A DNA stretch of 64,000 nucleotides, taken from Rutidosis leptorrhynchoides (lineage: Eukaryota > Streptophyta > Magnoliopsida > Asterales > Asteraceae). The notes below the pieces were generated by a model, which had not been told where the DNA came from, did no database searches, and worked only from the letters and a program-made list of their open reading frames with translations. Shown here one piece after another: positions 34,614 to 47,387 of this stretch. The translations under genes were made by a program, and so were the position numbers. The stretch spans positions 365,718,001 through 365,782,000 of the forward strand of contig NC_092340.1 of the NCBI RefSeq assembly GCF_046630445.1. The letters run 5' to 3'. Numbering within the stretch: the first letter of the stretch is position 1; the number at the start of each line of letters is the position of its first letter.

Positions 34614-34912
34614 AATTTGTTGATTTTATTAAAGTATAAAATTAGGGTTTTTAATTTGGGAAAGATGAACATGAGATGATGAGGATGAGTGTGAAAATAT
34701 AAGTTAAATAATAAAGATAAGAAATAAAATAAAAAGACAAAAGTACCCTCACATGCTTTGCACATGACTGAACAAATGGATGCAATTGACAAGATCTAGA
34801 CAGGAGGACGAGAGATGTAGATTTTTGACACATTAGAGACGAGGAATGCACAAAAAAAGTAAATGGAGTCAAATTTGATATAAAGTTCAGGGATAAGGAA
34901 TGAAATTTTGTC
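34605..34912 (-). repeat. Dispersed repeat R, copy 4 (inverted)
   Basis: Full-length inverted copy, from AAATTAGGGTTTTTAATTTGG through AGATGATGAGGATGAG and CACATGCTTTGCACATGA to GGAATGAAATTTTGTC. It meets the BiP fragment on its left. Confidence 0.8.
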
Positions 34913-35139
34913 AAAAAATAGAGATTATCTTTTTGACCTTTTCTCGATTCATGTGTGTCATTCTCTTTCAGGCAGCATCCTAATTTTTTTTGTATCGTAT
35001 CAATTTTATCGAATGTCCCCCGAAAGGGACAAAAAACTCATCATTATATATTAGTTTTGTTCTTTTTAATCAATCAATAACGATAAGTTCCAACTACTCA
35101 ATCAAATATCATATAAATAGCCACCTCTAGCTTTAAAAA

Positions 35140-35310
35140 GATAGTCTAATGGTTGGGTCTCTGAGTTTCTTGCAAGAAATTTCGGGTTCGAATCATGTCT
35201 ATGAGGAATATTTGTGGAGGCTATGGAAGGATAGCCAGATAGTAATCTTTCTATACTACATATATGATCCGAGTATTGAGTCAGAGAAAAACTTTCAACC
35301 TTTATATTTT
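35140..35310 (+). mobile_element. Short tRNA-derived SINE, 171 bp
   Basis: An exact 12-bp duplication TAGCTTTAAAAA flanks it (35128-35139, 35311-35322). The head carries A box TAGTCTAATGG (about 35143-35153) and B box GGGTTCGAATC (about 35188-35198). Confidence 0.88.
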
Positions 35311-35989
35311 TAGCTTTAAAAAATATATCAAATTTCTCAAACACCCTATATAAATATGACAATTTGATTAAAATAAAATTTCAATTGTTGTTCAATATTT
35401 TATAGTTAAATATTTTTTCTTTTCTTAATATTTTTAGTTTAAATAATATATTATATCGAATAACATATGTTAAATCAATATTTATCTAACCATAATATAC
35501 GTATGGTTATGTTTTTCTTTAAAGCAAGAAACAATTTTATTAATTATTATCATTTTTAACGTGACGTCAGAGCGGACCCGTCAAACGTGCTGGCGACGTG
35601 TCACACCCCATGACGCCTCTAACGGGGTGTCACGTGTGACACTTTTGGGGCGTCAGTTAAAAATTAAATGAAAAAACGTCATATGTACGTGGCAGCTTGT
35701 GATTGGTTCGAATTTAAAGCCGTTAGGCAACCACTATATGCCTTTTTACATTTTTTTATTTATTTAAATAATTTATATTTATATATTTATCTATATAAAC
35801 CCATTATCCAAAAATTATTGAAACATCTTAGGTGAGCGCAATTTCTATATACATATATACACATGACTCCCGGAAACATTTACATTTACATTTACATTTA
35901 CATTTACATTATATCTATATATCTAAATGACATAGTGGAAGTGAATAGTACCAAGAGGTATTTCCGACTTTTCATCTTCTTTTTTTATA
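35311..35989. other. Unassigned region with G+C-rich palindromic patch
   Basis: 35565-35660 is a CpG-rich patch with inverted words (CGTGTCACACCCC, GGGGTGTCACGTGTGACAC), perhaps a MITE end. 35876-35912 is (CATTTA)n. No gene is seen. Confidence 0.35.
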
Positions 35990-36508
35990 TTGTTATTTAA
36001 ATTTCATTTCGCCAATAAAGACCCCCAGACTTTTTCTAAAAATTCAAATCGACCCCCAAGCAGGGGGTAAAGTGTCAAATGACCATTTTCATAAAAAAAT
36101 TTAAATAAACTATCCCCAAATCTTCAACGGGTCATATCTTCTCGCTCACAACGAGTTAAATTTTTCCGACGCCATCGTTAAACTCGAAATAATTTTAGGA
36201 ACACAATGTCACTAACTATACGCAAAACGGATGCTTTTTAAAAAACGCTAACTATTTGGGGTACTTTTCATCCACGTTGATTTTGCGTTAAATTTTTAAA
36301 AGTCTAAAATTCCATAGCGAAACGCGTAGATGTACACATATTGCTAATTTAACATAACATTTAAATCTTTCACTAGCTATACCTTTTAGTTCGACCCGAG
36401 TTGCGCTTCAACGACGTCATCGTTAGCCACGAAATAATTTTACAAACTAAACTCAATAAAATACATTAAAAACCGAACCCTGCCGCGAAGCGAGGGTTCG
36501 AAACCTAG
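35990..36508 (+). mobile_element. Helitron 3' part with canonical end
   Basis: Ends CTAG at 36505-36508 followed by T, preceded by a hairpin AACCCTGCCGC-GAA-GCGAGGGTT (36475-36497). That is the standard Helitron 3' structure. The body at 36105-36235 matches the candidate at 20897-21588. The left end was not found. Confidence 0.62.
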
Positions 36509-36514
36509 TTTGAT

Positions 36515-37474
36515 ACAATTGAGCTAGTGCTTCCTGAGTATAGTCGCTTGACCTGTGTATAGTTGTCGATGATCCAAAACTCGATCAATTTCGATTGCGG
36601 TTGGTTGTTAAGGAAATACAATGATCGGGATTAATTACCCATTGGTGTCATTCCATTGATAACTTTTTAAATCTTTTCGAAAACCAGTTGAAATTTGTAC
36701 TTAAATATCAGGTATAATCTTAGAAGGAGATCAAATCTTGATGTGAAAGACTTTTTGGTTTCTTGATTTCCAAATATTGTAGCTACATGTCCAATTCATT
36801 TCTTGCCATATGATTTTCTCATTCGAGGTATTTGCATAGAATTGATTTTTTGAAAATCCCTCGACCAAATTAGAGATGCTAGTTGTGGTGCAAGTTTCAC
36901 CATCTTAAGAGTAAATCCTAGAAGTTTGCGGTCACGGGAAATGTGATGAGAATATGTTATACTGTTTCTATTTCGTTATTGCAGAGAGGACACAGAACCG
37001 TGTCCAAGTCGATTTCACGTTTATCAAGTTTGAGCGAGTTGGTAATTTTGGCATTTTGGCTCTCCAAGCACCTCCACATTTTGAGGTAATGCATTGTTTC
37101 TTTGAGTTGTATCATCCGAGGTAGTTGCTGCTAATTTGCTTATGTGTAAAAGCTGTGAGAGCACCTTTGTAGTGAATCTTCCATTCGTATCTAGGTTCCA
37201 ATTCCACGAATCACACCTGTCATTTAAAGGAAATGAGGAAATCAAATGATTTATTTCTGAAAATTCGTGCAAAACACGCCCACAAAGGGGCCTGATCTAC
37301 TTCCAATTGGTTCAGGAGTCACATTATGGAAAAAATTTCTGGAACTGCGACTTCTTTATTTGCCCCGAGACAGAATAACTCGTTGAATTTGTCTTCTAAA
37401 CTATTTGATATGATCCAAATGTCATGCTAGAAAGATGTGTTACGATCATCTCCTTTTTTAGAATAATTCACTCA
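36515..37474 (-). pseudogene. LINE reverse-transcriptase 3' fragment (zf-RVT region)
   Basis: Minus-strand frames give WNWNLDTNGRFTTKVLSQLL at about 37200 and LCPLCNNEIETVYHIL at about 36960-37010. These are the zinc-binding region after reverse transcriptase in plant LINEs. Stops and shifts interrupt every frame. It ends on the right where the truncated LTR of E2 begins. Confidence 0.6.
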
Positions 37475-37727
37475 ACAATTATGAAACTTTGAACTTGCAT
37501 TCTATTTTTGGAATAATTTAATCTTGTAGGTTTTGTTGACAATGTTTTAATGTCAACTTTGGTTTTTAATATGTTGGGTTACTTAAACTACATATTTTTG
37601 GTATATTTTCTTTTTGGGAAACTTTTGAAATAAAATAATGCAATGTCGTTTGTTAAATTCATTTAAGTTCGATCAAGCTGTGGGACCAAGTGACGGAGCC
37701 GTTAAGTGTTTTGACGGGGCCATCACA
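37475..37727 (+). repeat. 5' LTR remnant of E2
   Basis: Matches the last 253 bp of the 3' LTR (61214-61466) from AACAATTATGAAACTTTGAA to GGCCATCACA with few differences. The other 3 kb are missing. Confidence 0.92.
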
Positions 37728-37729
37728 GT

Positions 37730-37742
37730 TGGTATCAGAGCC
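37730..37742 (+). other. Primer-binding site of E2 (tRNA-Met)
   Basis: TGGTATCAGAGCC starts two bases after the LTR end and is complementary to the 3' end of initiator tRNA-Met. Confidence 0.93.
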
Positions 37743-37932
37743 AGGTTGTAGGGAACTAGGCAGTCTTAATGTGGTCAACCCGTGGTTCTTAGGGTGCATT
37801 AGAGTCTAGTCTACAGCCCGACCTTTCTCGTTATAGCATTATTATGCATTTCATTTCGTATGACGAATAATTATAAGTTATTACTTATGTTACTTCTATG
37901 TTGTATGTGGTATGTGGTTTTGATGTTTGCAG

Positions 37933-38349
37933 ATGTCGACTTCGAGCAACAATTCTTTTCCTGCTCCTGCTCCGACGTCTGAGGATAGACGCCGTGCACG
38001 TCAGCCGTTAATCAACGACCCAGTTGACTATTACATGGCCACCATCGCTCACATGACCAGGGCATATACGAATGAGACTCGTATTGATGCTCTTAGCGAC
38101 TGTATGCGTGCCTTGCCGCATAACGAGGTGATGGACGAGATTAGAGCTAGGATGGATTCGTTTATCAGTTTCAAGCATAATGTTGGGTTCGAGAATAGGA
38201 AGCGTAACCGTGAGGTGGACGCTAGGTTCGAGGCTCTTGAGAGTATTGTTCGTGGTCTGAAGGTAGAGTTAGAGGAAGTGAAGGGAAAGTTGAGGAAGTA
38301 TGAGACTCCTACGGGCCCAGCTTATCACACCCGCTCAAAGCAGATGTGA
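37933..38349 (+). CDS. Pre-gag accessory ORF of E2, coiled-coil protein, 138 aa
   Basis: ATG at 37933 (MSTSSNNSFPAPAPTSEDRR), stop TGA at 38347. I recognise no family. Residues 1-25 are Ser/Pro/Arg rich, 60-90 are helical with charge, and 93-124 form a likely coiled coil (EALESIVRGLKVELEEVKGK). It sits where E1 has ORF-A and ORF-B but shares no visible sequence with them. It is unbroken although gag-pol around it is badly decayed. Confidence 0.62.
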   Translation: MSTSSNNSFPAPAPTSEDRRRARQPLINDPVDYYMATIAHMTRAYTNETRIDALSDCMRALPHNEVMDEIRARMDSFISFKHNVGFENRKRNREVDARFEALESIVRGLKVELEEVKGKLRKYETPTGPAYHTRSKQM

Positions 38350-38792
38350 TATGATGATTCATGATTGATTATTTATTTCATAAGACTTAATGTCCTTTTA
38401 TACATACATTTTTGGGTGATGTACGGCGTTTTGCCGAGGATTTTATTAAGGATTTTGTTATGGGATATTTTTCATTTATGTATGGATGGTTATTTCTTTA
38501 TGACATCTATTATCATTATCATATTTTATTTCTAATGTTGTGACTCTAGGCATGTTATATTATGCGTAATATAGTTCATGTATGTTAGGTGCTATGTATG
38601 TTGTATGATTTCTATCATAAAGTATGTATGCATGCGGTGGCTATTTCTATAACTATCATAACTGTCATGTTATTACTCATAGTGTTTATTGACTATTATT
38701 TTAATAGTTAATCTTTTTGCGTTCGATCTAGTCCTTTATAACACTGGTATTATTCTTAGTACTAACGGTTTTGTTATTCTGTTTTGAAGATC

Positions 38793-39574
38793 ATGCCTCC
38801 CCGTGAGTCCAACGAAGCTCGTTTGAAACGACTTTTCTCCGAAGGAATAGCAGCTACTATGGCAGCTAATGCTAATGCTAATGCGAATAACAACAACCAG
38901 GTGGGGTACTCCCACAAAACGTTTATGGCAAGTCGTCCACAAGAATTTAGTGGCACTGAAGGACCCATTGGACTTACTCGTTGGTTTGAGAAGATTGAGT
39001 CTATTTTCAGGGTTAGCCGAGTCCGTGATGAGGACAAGGTTAGTTTCGCAAGCTGCACTCTTAAGGATAGTGCATTACATGGTGGAACAACTTGGTTAGT
39101 ATTTTGGGTAATGATGTGGCGTATGGTTTGACTTGGAACAACTTTAAAGAGAGAATGATCACCCGTTATCGTCCCTGGGGTGAACTTAAGAAATTAGAAG
39201 CCGAGCTTAAGAACTTGAAAATGAAGGGCATCGAATTAGATGCCTATGAGCAAAGGTTCTTCGAGTTGACTTTGTTATGTCCTAATGTTTATGCTGATGA
39301 GAATCTTAAGGTTGAAGCTTATATTGATGGGTTATCTGAGAAAATTGAGCATGGGGTTGAGTCTAGTGAGCCCCAGACTATTGAGGCTGTTATGTCTATG
39401 GCTCATAAACTTAATGATAAGATTTTGAGGAGAAGTAAGGCTGCTGTGATCGATGCCGGTGAGAAAGTTGTTAAGAAGGCTGATAATGGGAAAAGGAAGT
39501 GGGATAATAACCGCAACCAGAACCTAGGTCAGCAGAAGAAACAAGATACTTCTGGTTCGAATAACCGTAATTAG
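38793..39574 (+). pseudogene. gag: E2 gag, capsid part, frameshifted
   Basis: ATG at 38793 (MPPRESNEARLKRLFSEG). Gag motifs: GYSHKTFMASRPQEFSGTEG, then after a frameshift near 39080-39095 WNNFKERMITRYRPWGELKK and YEQRFFELTLLCPNVYADEN. It stops at TAG 39572-39574. A second shift leads into the zinc-knuckle segment. It is clearly related to E1 gag but diverged. Confidence 0.9.
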
Positions 39575-41116
39575 CGTATGTCCTCGATGTTATAAGGCTC
39601 ATGATGGTTACTGTACGGTTACTTGTAAGAGGTGTTCCAAGCAGGGACACATTGCTAAAGATTGTACGGTGCTTAAGCCGGGTTCTGCTACTCCTGCTAC
39701 AGGTAGTAGTCATAATGCTGGTAATGGTAATGGTAATGGGAAGCCGAGAAATGGTGGTAATCAGAGAGTTTGTTATGAATGCGGTAAGCCGGGACATTTC
39801 TGTGATGCATGCCCTAACAAGAATACTAGTGAGAATGCACGTGAAAGATCATTCAACATTAATGCCAAGGATGCTGAGGAAGATCCTAAACTTGTTACGG
39901 GTACGTTCTCGGTCAACGATTTATCAATTTATGTACTATTTGATTCAGGGGCTGATTTGAGTTTTGTGTTGAATAAATTAAGTCCAAAAATCAAAACTCC
40001 ATTAACTCCTCTAGACAATACTTATGTTGTAGAGATAGCTAATGTTAAAGTGCTTACTGCTAAGACTGTGTATCGTAAATGTAACATTAATTTGGCTAGT
40101 AGAGATTTTGAGATAGATTTGATACCTATTGGCCTAGGCAGTTTCGACATTGTTATTGGTATGGATTGGTTGTCTGCGAATCGTGCTGAGATTGTGTGTT
40201 ATGAGAAAGCTGTTCGTATTACTAATGTGGTTGGAGAGCCGTTGATGGTTTTTGGGGATAAGAAATGCAGACAGTTAAACCTTATTAGCTGTTTGAAAGT
40301 TCATAAACAACTTCACAAAGGCTGTCATGCTATTCTAGCCCATGTTGTTGATTCTGATAGAGAAGAGAAGAGCGTTGCTGATGTTCATATTGTTAGAGAT
40401 TTTCCCGAGGTATTTCCCGAAGATTTACCTAGCCTTCCACCGTAACGCGCGGTAGAATTTCAAATCGATCTTGTTCCCGGTGCTGCTCCTGTAGCGCGTG
40501 CTCCTTACCAACTTGCGCCTTCCGAACTTCAAGAATTGTCGAGTCAACTCCGTGAGTTGTTAGACAAGGGTTTTATTCGTCCTAGTTCGTCCCCTTGGGG
40601 AGCTCCTGTTCTGTTTGTTAAGAAGAAGATGGTTCGTTTCGTTTGTGCATTGATTATCGTGAATTGAACAAGCTTACTGTTAAAAACCGCTACCCTCTTC
40701 CAAGAATTGATGATCTGTTCGATCAGCTTCAATGTTCGTCTGTTTATTCTAAGATCGATCTTCGTTCCGGTTATCATCAACTGCGTGTTAAAGAATCTGA
40801 TGTTCCGAAAACTGCTTTTCGCACCCGTTACGGTCACTACGAATTCCTTGTTATGCCGTTCGGATTGACAAATGCACCTGTTATGTTCATGGACCTCATG
40901 AACCGTGTGTGCAGACCCTATCTGGATAAATTCGTTATTGTATTCATCGACGACATCCTTATTTATTCCAAAAGTGATGAGGAGCACGAAGAACATTTGA
41001 AGTTGGTGCTTGATCTGTTGAGGAAAGAAGAGTTGTACGCTAAGTTCTCTAAGTGTGCTTTCTGGTTAAGAGAAGTTCATTTCCTTGGACATATTGTTAG
41101 TAAACAAGGAATACAA
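39575..41116 (+). pseudogene. pol: E2 nucleocapsid, protease and reverse transcriptase, cut by E3
   Basis: Zinc cluster CPRCYKAHDGYC...C and knuckle CYECGKPGHFCDAC, protease DSGADLS, a TAA at 40443-40445 (CpG-type C to T would explain it), a one-base loss near 40626, then reverse transcriptase with [19 protein letters not shown] and [10 protein letters not shown]. It breaks off at VSKQGIQ where E3 inserted. Confidence 0.93.
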
Positions 41117-42373
41117 TCTAATGACCCGTCCTAATCCATCTGGACGAATACATTACATTTGGTTACATCGCGAGGTACTTGACCTCTATAAGATACACTT
41201 TACAAACATTGCATTCGTTTTTGAAAAGACAATCTTTCATTACATCAAAAGTTGACGGCATGCATACCATTTCATAATATATCCAACTATAATTGACTTA
41301 ATAATAATCTTGATGAACTCGACGACACGAATGCAACGTATTTTGAAATATGTCATAAATGACTCCAAGTAATATCTCTAAAATGAGCAAATGCACAGCG
41401 GAAGATTTCTTTCATACCTGAGAATAAACATGCTTTCAAGTGTCAACCAAAAGGTTGGTGAGTTCATTAGTTTATCATAAACATTCATTTTCATCATTTT
41501 AATAGACCACAAGATTTCATATATTTAATTGTACACGTAACCCGAGTACATAATAACACGCGTAACCCGCGAATTAAAATTCATTCATATGGTGAACGCT
41601 TGATAACCGACTTAACTTTAATGCATAGAATATCCCCAAACAGAACCTCTCGTCTGTATAATAATAATAATCTCGAAGTACTAAAGCATCCGTACCCCAG
41701 ATGAGACTTGTCGAGGTCCATAGATCTATCTTTAGGATTCTCGTCGATTAGGAGCCATACCCGTTTCCTAATCATTAGGTTACCAAGCTAAAAAATGGTG
41801 ATATTCAATATTCATAATTCAGCCATAGAATGTAGTTTTTGATCACTTGTGTCTATTTCGTAAAACATTAATAAAATTGGCCCATGTATTCTCGGTCCCA
41901 AAAATATATATAAAAAGGGAGTAATGAAACTCACGATACAGTATTTTGTAGTAAAAATACATATGACGGCATTGAACAACTGAATAATGCAGGGTTGGCC
42001 TCGGATTCACGAACCTATATCATTTTTATATATATATTAAAACATATAATCGTAACTGAACAAGTTTATATATTATATTATATATTATATATATTTAATT
42101 TGTGTATATGTTCAAAATGTTTAATATTAATATAGTTATATATATTTGATTAGTATTTTAATAAAAATCCTAACTTGTTATATATGGATATTTATATAAA
42201 TTTTTGTTAATATGATTAAAACATACTTATAACCTTAATAATATCTTTAAAACTTTTATTTTCATAAACGTAATTATTTTTAATAATAATGATAATAATT
42301 TTAGTAGTAGTTCATTAAATGATACTCATAATAATAATGATAATATTAATATTAATAATAATAATACTTATGT

Positions 42374-42418
<45 letters not shown>

Positions 42419-44587
42419 ATATATTAGTAATAATAGCAATGATAATAATTATAATATTAGTAATACTAGTGATAATAACAATAATAATACTGATAGTATT
42501 AAAACTAATAATAATAATACTGATATGTTTTAATTGATGTTACTATAATAATAATGATAATAACATTCATAATCTTAATTTTAGTGAATACAACAATTAA
42601 CATAATAATAATAACATAACTAATAATAATAATCACAATAATAATAATAATGAATAAGTAAATGAACTACCTTAAAAGAATTGATTTCCAAAAATAATAG
42701 CCCGTACCCGGGCTCGAACCCGAGACCTCGTGTATACTGACACAGCACCCTGACCATGCTTCTGTTTCTGATTATCTGATTCAATTGTAATAAAAATTTA
42801 TTTAACCCTTTCAGTTCCTGTTTCCTTTTCTTCTTTCAAACCAAAACAATCGATCCAGGAACTAAACCAATCAACATATTTAATCTTGATTCAAGACTTT
42901 CTAATGAATTAAAAATGACCTGTGTTTGTATCATTAAATTAACAGAAGAAGAAAAAGAAAAGAAAAAGAAAAAATTTTAAAAGCTGCTGCTTCTTTCCGT
43001 TCATAAAAAAAAAATTTAAAACTCCAACCTTGAACTCAAATTCTTGAACGTTTTAGCTTACGCTTCCTAAATGAAATAAGTTCAATTTCGTTCCTAGAAA
43101 CTATTAGAAACATCAATTTAACTTGAATCATCGCAGGAAGCTAGAATTAGATTGAAAAACAAAAGTTGACTTTTTGATAAACAAACTTTGACTCCAAAAT
43201 TTGAACGCGGTATAAAGAGTTGAGATTTGAAACTTTACAGAAAGTTTAAGTGGAAGATTTATAACAACATTGCATTTATAGTTTTTGAAATAGGATTCGG
43301 ATTTGAGGTTTTGACATTACACACCAAGAACAGAGCCGAGGGGCTGTGTTCTTTTAAATAAATTTTTGATTTTTGATCCTTTCATTCAGGTTGTACTGGT
43401 AGAGAGATATTTAGAGATTAGCAGACCTATTTACAGTTAATTGACTCAATAATCGCTTGTTTTGTAGCCAGATGGATTCGACAGAAATTTATTTGATTTA
43501 AATAAAATAAATAAAAGCTGAATGTGACATCAAACCGATTTTGGCATGTATATGTGAATGAAATTCGATTATTTGGATAGTTTATAGACAGGAAACAAAT
43601 TAGAGAAAAGTGTGATGGTGAGATGAAGCAGAATACGTACTCCTTCAATCCTGTATGTATATGATCGTATATATATTTATATTTATCTATATCTGATTAT
43701 ATATAATTCAGTATTTTATATATGTGTATGTCTTTATATATATATATATATATATCTGTAATTATATATAATTTACATCTAGTTAATATTACTAACTATT
43801 AATATATTAATGATAATAATATTATTAACATTTATATTAATAAAAATCCTAATATTAATAATAATAAATGATAATAATAAAATAATAATAATAATATCAT
43901 TACTAAATATGATAGGTTATATATTTCAAATAAAAAATACTATTAATAATTTTATTAATACTGATATGGTAATAATAATACTAATTATAATAATACTAAT
44001 GATAATAATCATGTTTGTAATAACAATATTATAACAATAAAATTTATATCTATAGATTATATATTCATATTTAAATTGATATTAATATTAAAGATACTAT
44101 AATAGTTTGTACATAACTACTTTCATATTTGTATCATAATTGTATTAATATTGATATTTATTTTAATAATTACCATAGTACTATATTTTATCTTATAATT
44201 ATATATATATATTAATAATACAACCTGCAATTACATTTATTAATAATTATGTCATATGAATACATCTATTGAATGTTTAATATTTATATATTTTATAAAT
44301 GTTATAATATAATAATTATTATAAATCCTTTATATATGTATATCTATAAAGATAATAATATCATATATCTATTTATATATGTTTATCCTAATGATAACTT
44401 ATTTATCTTGTTATTTTTACATTTACATATTTAGTTGTTCGTGAATCGTCGAGAATAGTCACAGGGTAAATGAACATATTAAAATAGTTCAAAATTTTTG
44501 AGACTCAACATTACAGACTTTGTTTATCGTGTCGAGACCATATAAAGATTAAGTTTAAATTTGGTCGGAAATTTTCGGGCCGTCACA
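41117..44587 (-). repeat. 3' LTR of E3
   Basis: 3,471 bp; plus-strand ends TCTAATGACCCGTCC and GGGCCGTCACA. It pairs with 52545-56039. It contains AAT-rich simple repeats (42290-42650), a tRNA-like B box at about 42711-42722 and hairpins at 41172-41186 and 41444-41457. Confidence 0.95.
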
Positions 44588-47387
44588 GTACCTACCCGTT
44601 AAAGAAATTTCGTCCCGAAATTTGATCGAGGTTGTCATGACTAACAATAAAAATATTTTCATGAAAGCTATGAGTTGATAAATAGAGTTTTATCATCATT
44701 GATTAATATAGATAAAACAATTTAATTTTGTGAAGAGTACAAGTGAAGCTATCGCAAAAGAGTGAAATGAGTAAATGCAGGTTCGTCTTAACCTGTTACG
44801 TAGTCATGGTTGATTTCCGGAACTCAAGGGATTTGGAGAAAATCTTTGTAATAAGATTTGATTATTTGGAATTTAAGGAAATTAGGATCCTCTTTGATTA
44901 AATGCGATGATCTGTCTCGATTGCTTTGTCTGATATTTCACTATAAATCCACCCCCTTCGTTTCCTTTATATTTTGGAGTTCCATACTTTTGTTTTCTCT
45001 TCTTGAATTTAAGTCAAGTGAATAATGGTCCAGAATTCGTAGGTATGAAGTTTCGAATGAACATGACTAATGTTCTAAGAGAGAAATTGTAATAGCACGA
45101 TCTTGATTGGTCAAATTACTAGAATTCAAGGGAAAAGATAGGACTATCAAGAAAATATGTTCTTGCTATGTTTATAGATTAGATAGAATGTAAGAGTCGT
45201 GTAACATGGCACATGATAACGTTATGATATGTGAATCATCACGTTCCATTAGAAACTCAGCATAACTTACTGTAATATAATCACATTGATAAAGTGTCAT
45301 TATATTATACTAACTCATGCTTTTCTCAACACTACTTCAAAAACATTCATATTTTAAATTCGAATCTTTCAGAATTTAGAAACTAAAACAGTTTCATTTC
45401 TAATGTAATACAGGTAATGCGAAGAGATAAATGATTTCAGATAAGAATAGTTATGAAAATATCTTCAGAAATATCGAGGATTTTTATAATGAAAGATACG
45501 ATGATATCTTAGAATTCCTAATATCGATGGATGGTGATAAAGATTTGTCCGTAAAAGTGTAGAGTCCGAAGCAAGGTATTCGTTTATGATTTCAGCAGAT
45601 ACTGAATCATTTGGATTCTTTGAAGGCAGGTTTAGCCCTTGTGACTTGTCTACAGCCTCCTTCATGATTTGCTCAATCTATTTTTTAGTACCAACTTTTC
45701 TCATCTTTTGAGCTTCTTCAGTCACTATTCTTTATCATGAAACTTGCGACTGTTACGATCGTTTACAGTTTTTGCTGCTTATTTCAGCTTTTTCAACTTT
45801 CAGAGTATTGATTCGTAGATTGAGTGCTTTTCAGAATTTCAGAATGGAAGATCATAATTCTAAAAGATAAATGTTATATGTATATATATAACTATTGATG
45901 TTGAACCGATGCAAGATTTAAAACACTGATTGCTGATTTCCCGATACTTGGTATGGTAATTCTCGTTACAAGATACGGATGAGTATATGATAGGATTTTA
46001 ATGAACAAATATAATGGTTTTTCGGAGAGACTTAAGTCAATGAGTAATGAAGTTGCTGGTCAGTTTACTGCTAATGCGGTGGAATATAAACGGTTCTTCG
46101 GTAACGATGATGAAAGGAAAACTTATATATCAAGGTTATAATAAGACTTATCCGAATGACAGTCGAAGTTGATTTGTTGGAGCTGTGATAAAATTGGCTA
46201 ATCTGGAAAGGAATTGCAAAGTTATTTTCGGTAATAACAACGCCAAAGGAGCTAGCACAGATACGTGTTAAACGTGTACTTAGGTTCCGAGTGTTTTTAG
46301 GTACATAACTATATGCATCAATCTTTTCTTCCGTAGATGAAGTGCGGTTGGTTCATCCTCTCGATTGAGGTATTTTCAAGAATCATGAAAGGTTTGAATG
46401 CAGATTGTAATCGACAAGATATAAATGAGGTTTAAGATGAAATCAAGTGGCAAACTTGAAGAATTGTTTAGTTTCATATGTTGTAATCAATATTTTAATT
46501 CATTTTTAATTTTCCAATGTTGGTAGTCCATAGTTAGTGATTCAATAATTCATATATAATATTCGAATTAATTAATACGTATCGTGACCCATTGTATACA
46601 TGTCTCAGACTCGATCACAACTCAAAGCATATATTTTATTGTAGAATCAACCTCAACCCTGTATAGCTAACTCAAGCATTACTACATATAGAGTGTCTAT
46701 GGTTATTCCAAATAATATATATAGATGCGTCGATATGATATGTCAAAACCTTGTATACGTGTCCCGATATTTAAAGTGCGTAAAATAAATAACAAAAATT
46801 AAATGACGATAAATAAAATTGCGAGAATATAAATTGCGATAATTAAATTGCGATAAATAAAATGTAATCAGTTAGCTAGGAACAGTTAGCGCGGATTCTT
46901 AACAAAATTTCTCATAGTTAATTTGTTTGTTTTCTAACAAATTTTATTTTGTCCAATGTTTTCTTCATTATGCCACTTGTTGGATTCTGGTAAATCAAAA
47001 TCCAAATATGAAATTGGATGAAAATGGTTATTCTGTGGTGAACGGATTCGTATATCTGTGGATATAAGTAGGATAGTAAATGACTGTTGAATCGGATTTT
47101 AAGAATGTACTGTGTAACTAATTAATGTGAAATCTAAATATATTCCTCGGGTATTACCTACCCGTTAAAATATTTTCACCATTAACAGTTTGTACAAAAG
47201 AATTTTTAATTACAGTCTTTATGAAAACATATATACATATATATTTTCTTCAGATGTAATTATGGATTTAATGAGTTAATATAACATTAAACTCATTTGC
47301 TTTTCGGTTAGAATTATATTACATAATCTCTAAAACATTAGAGATTACATAATCATCATGTCGAACGAAGATAAATAATGTAGAACG
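44588..47387 (-). other. Non-coding interior of E3
   Basis: Begins at the polypurine region (44588-44622, minus AAATTTCTTTAACGGGTAGG). No gag-pol frame is found in 2.8 kb. 46580-46775 is a diverged inverted match to part of the E1 LTR (7430-7615), and 46785-46865 has ATAAATAAAATTGCG words like 1340-1410 inverted. A GGGTAGGTA motif lies at 47151-47168. Confidence 0.6.
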
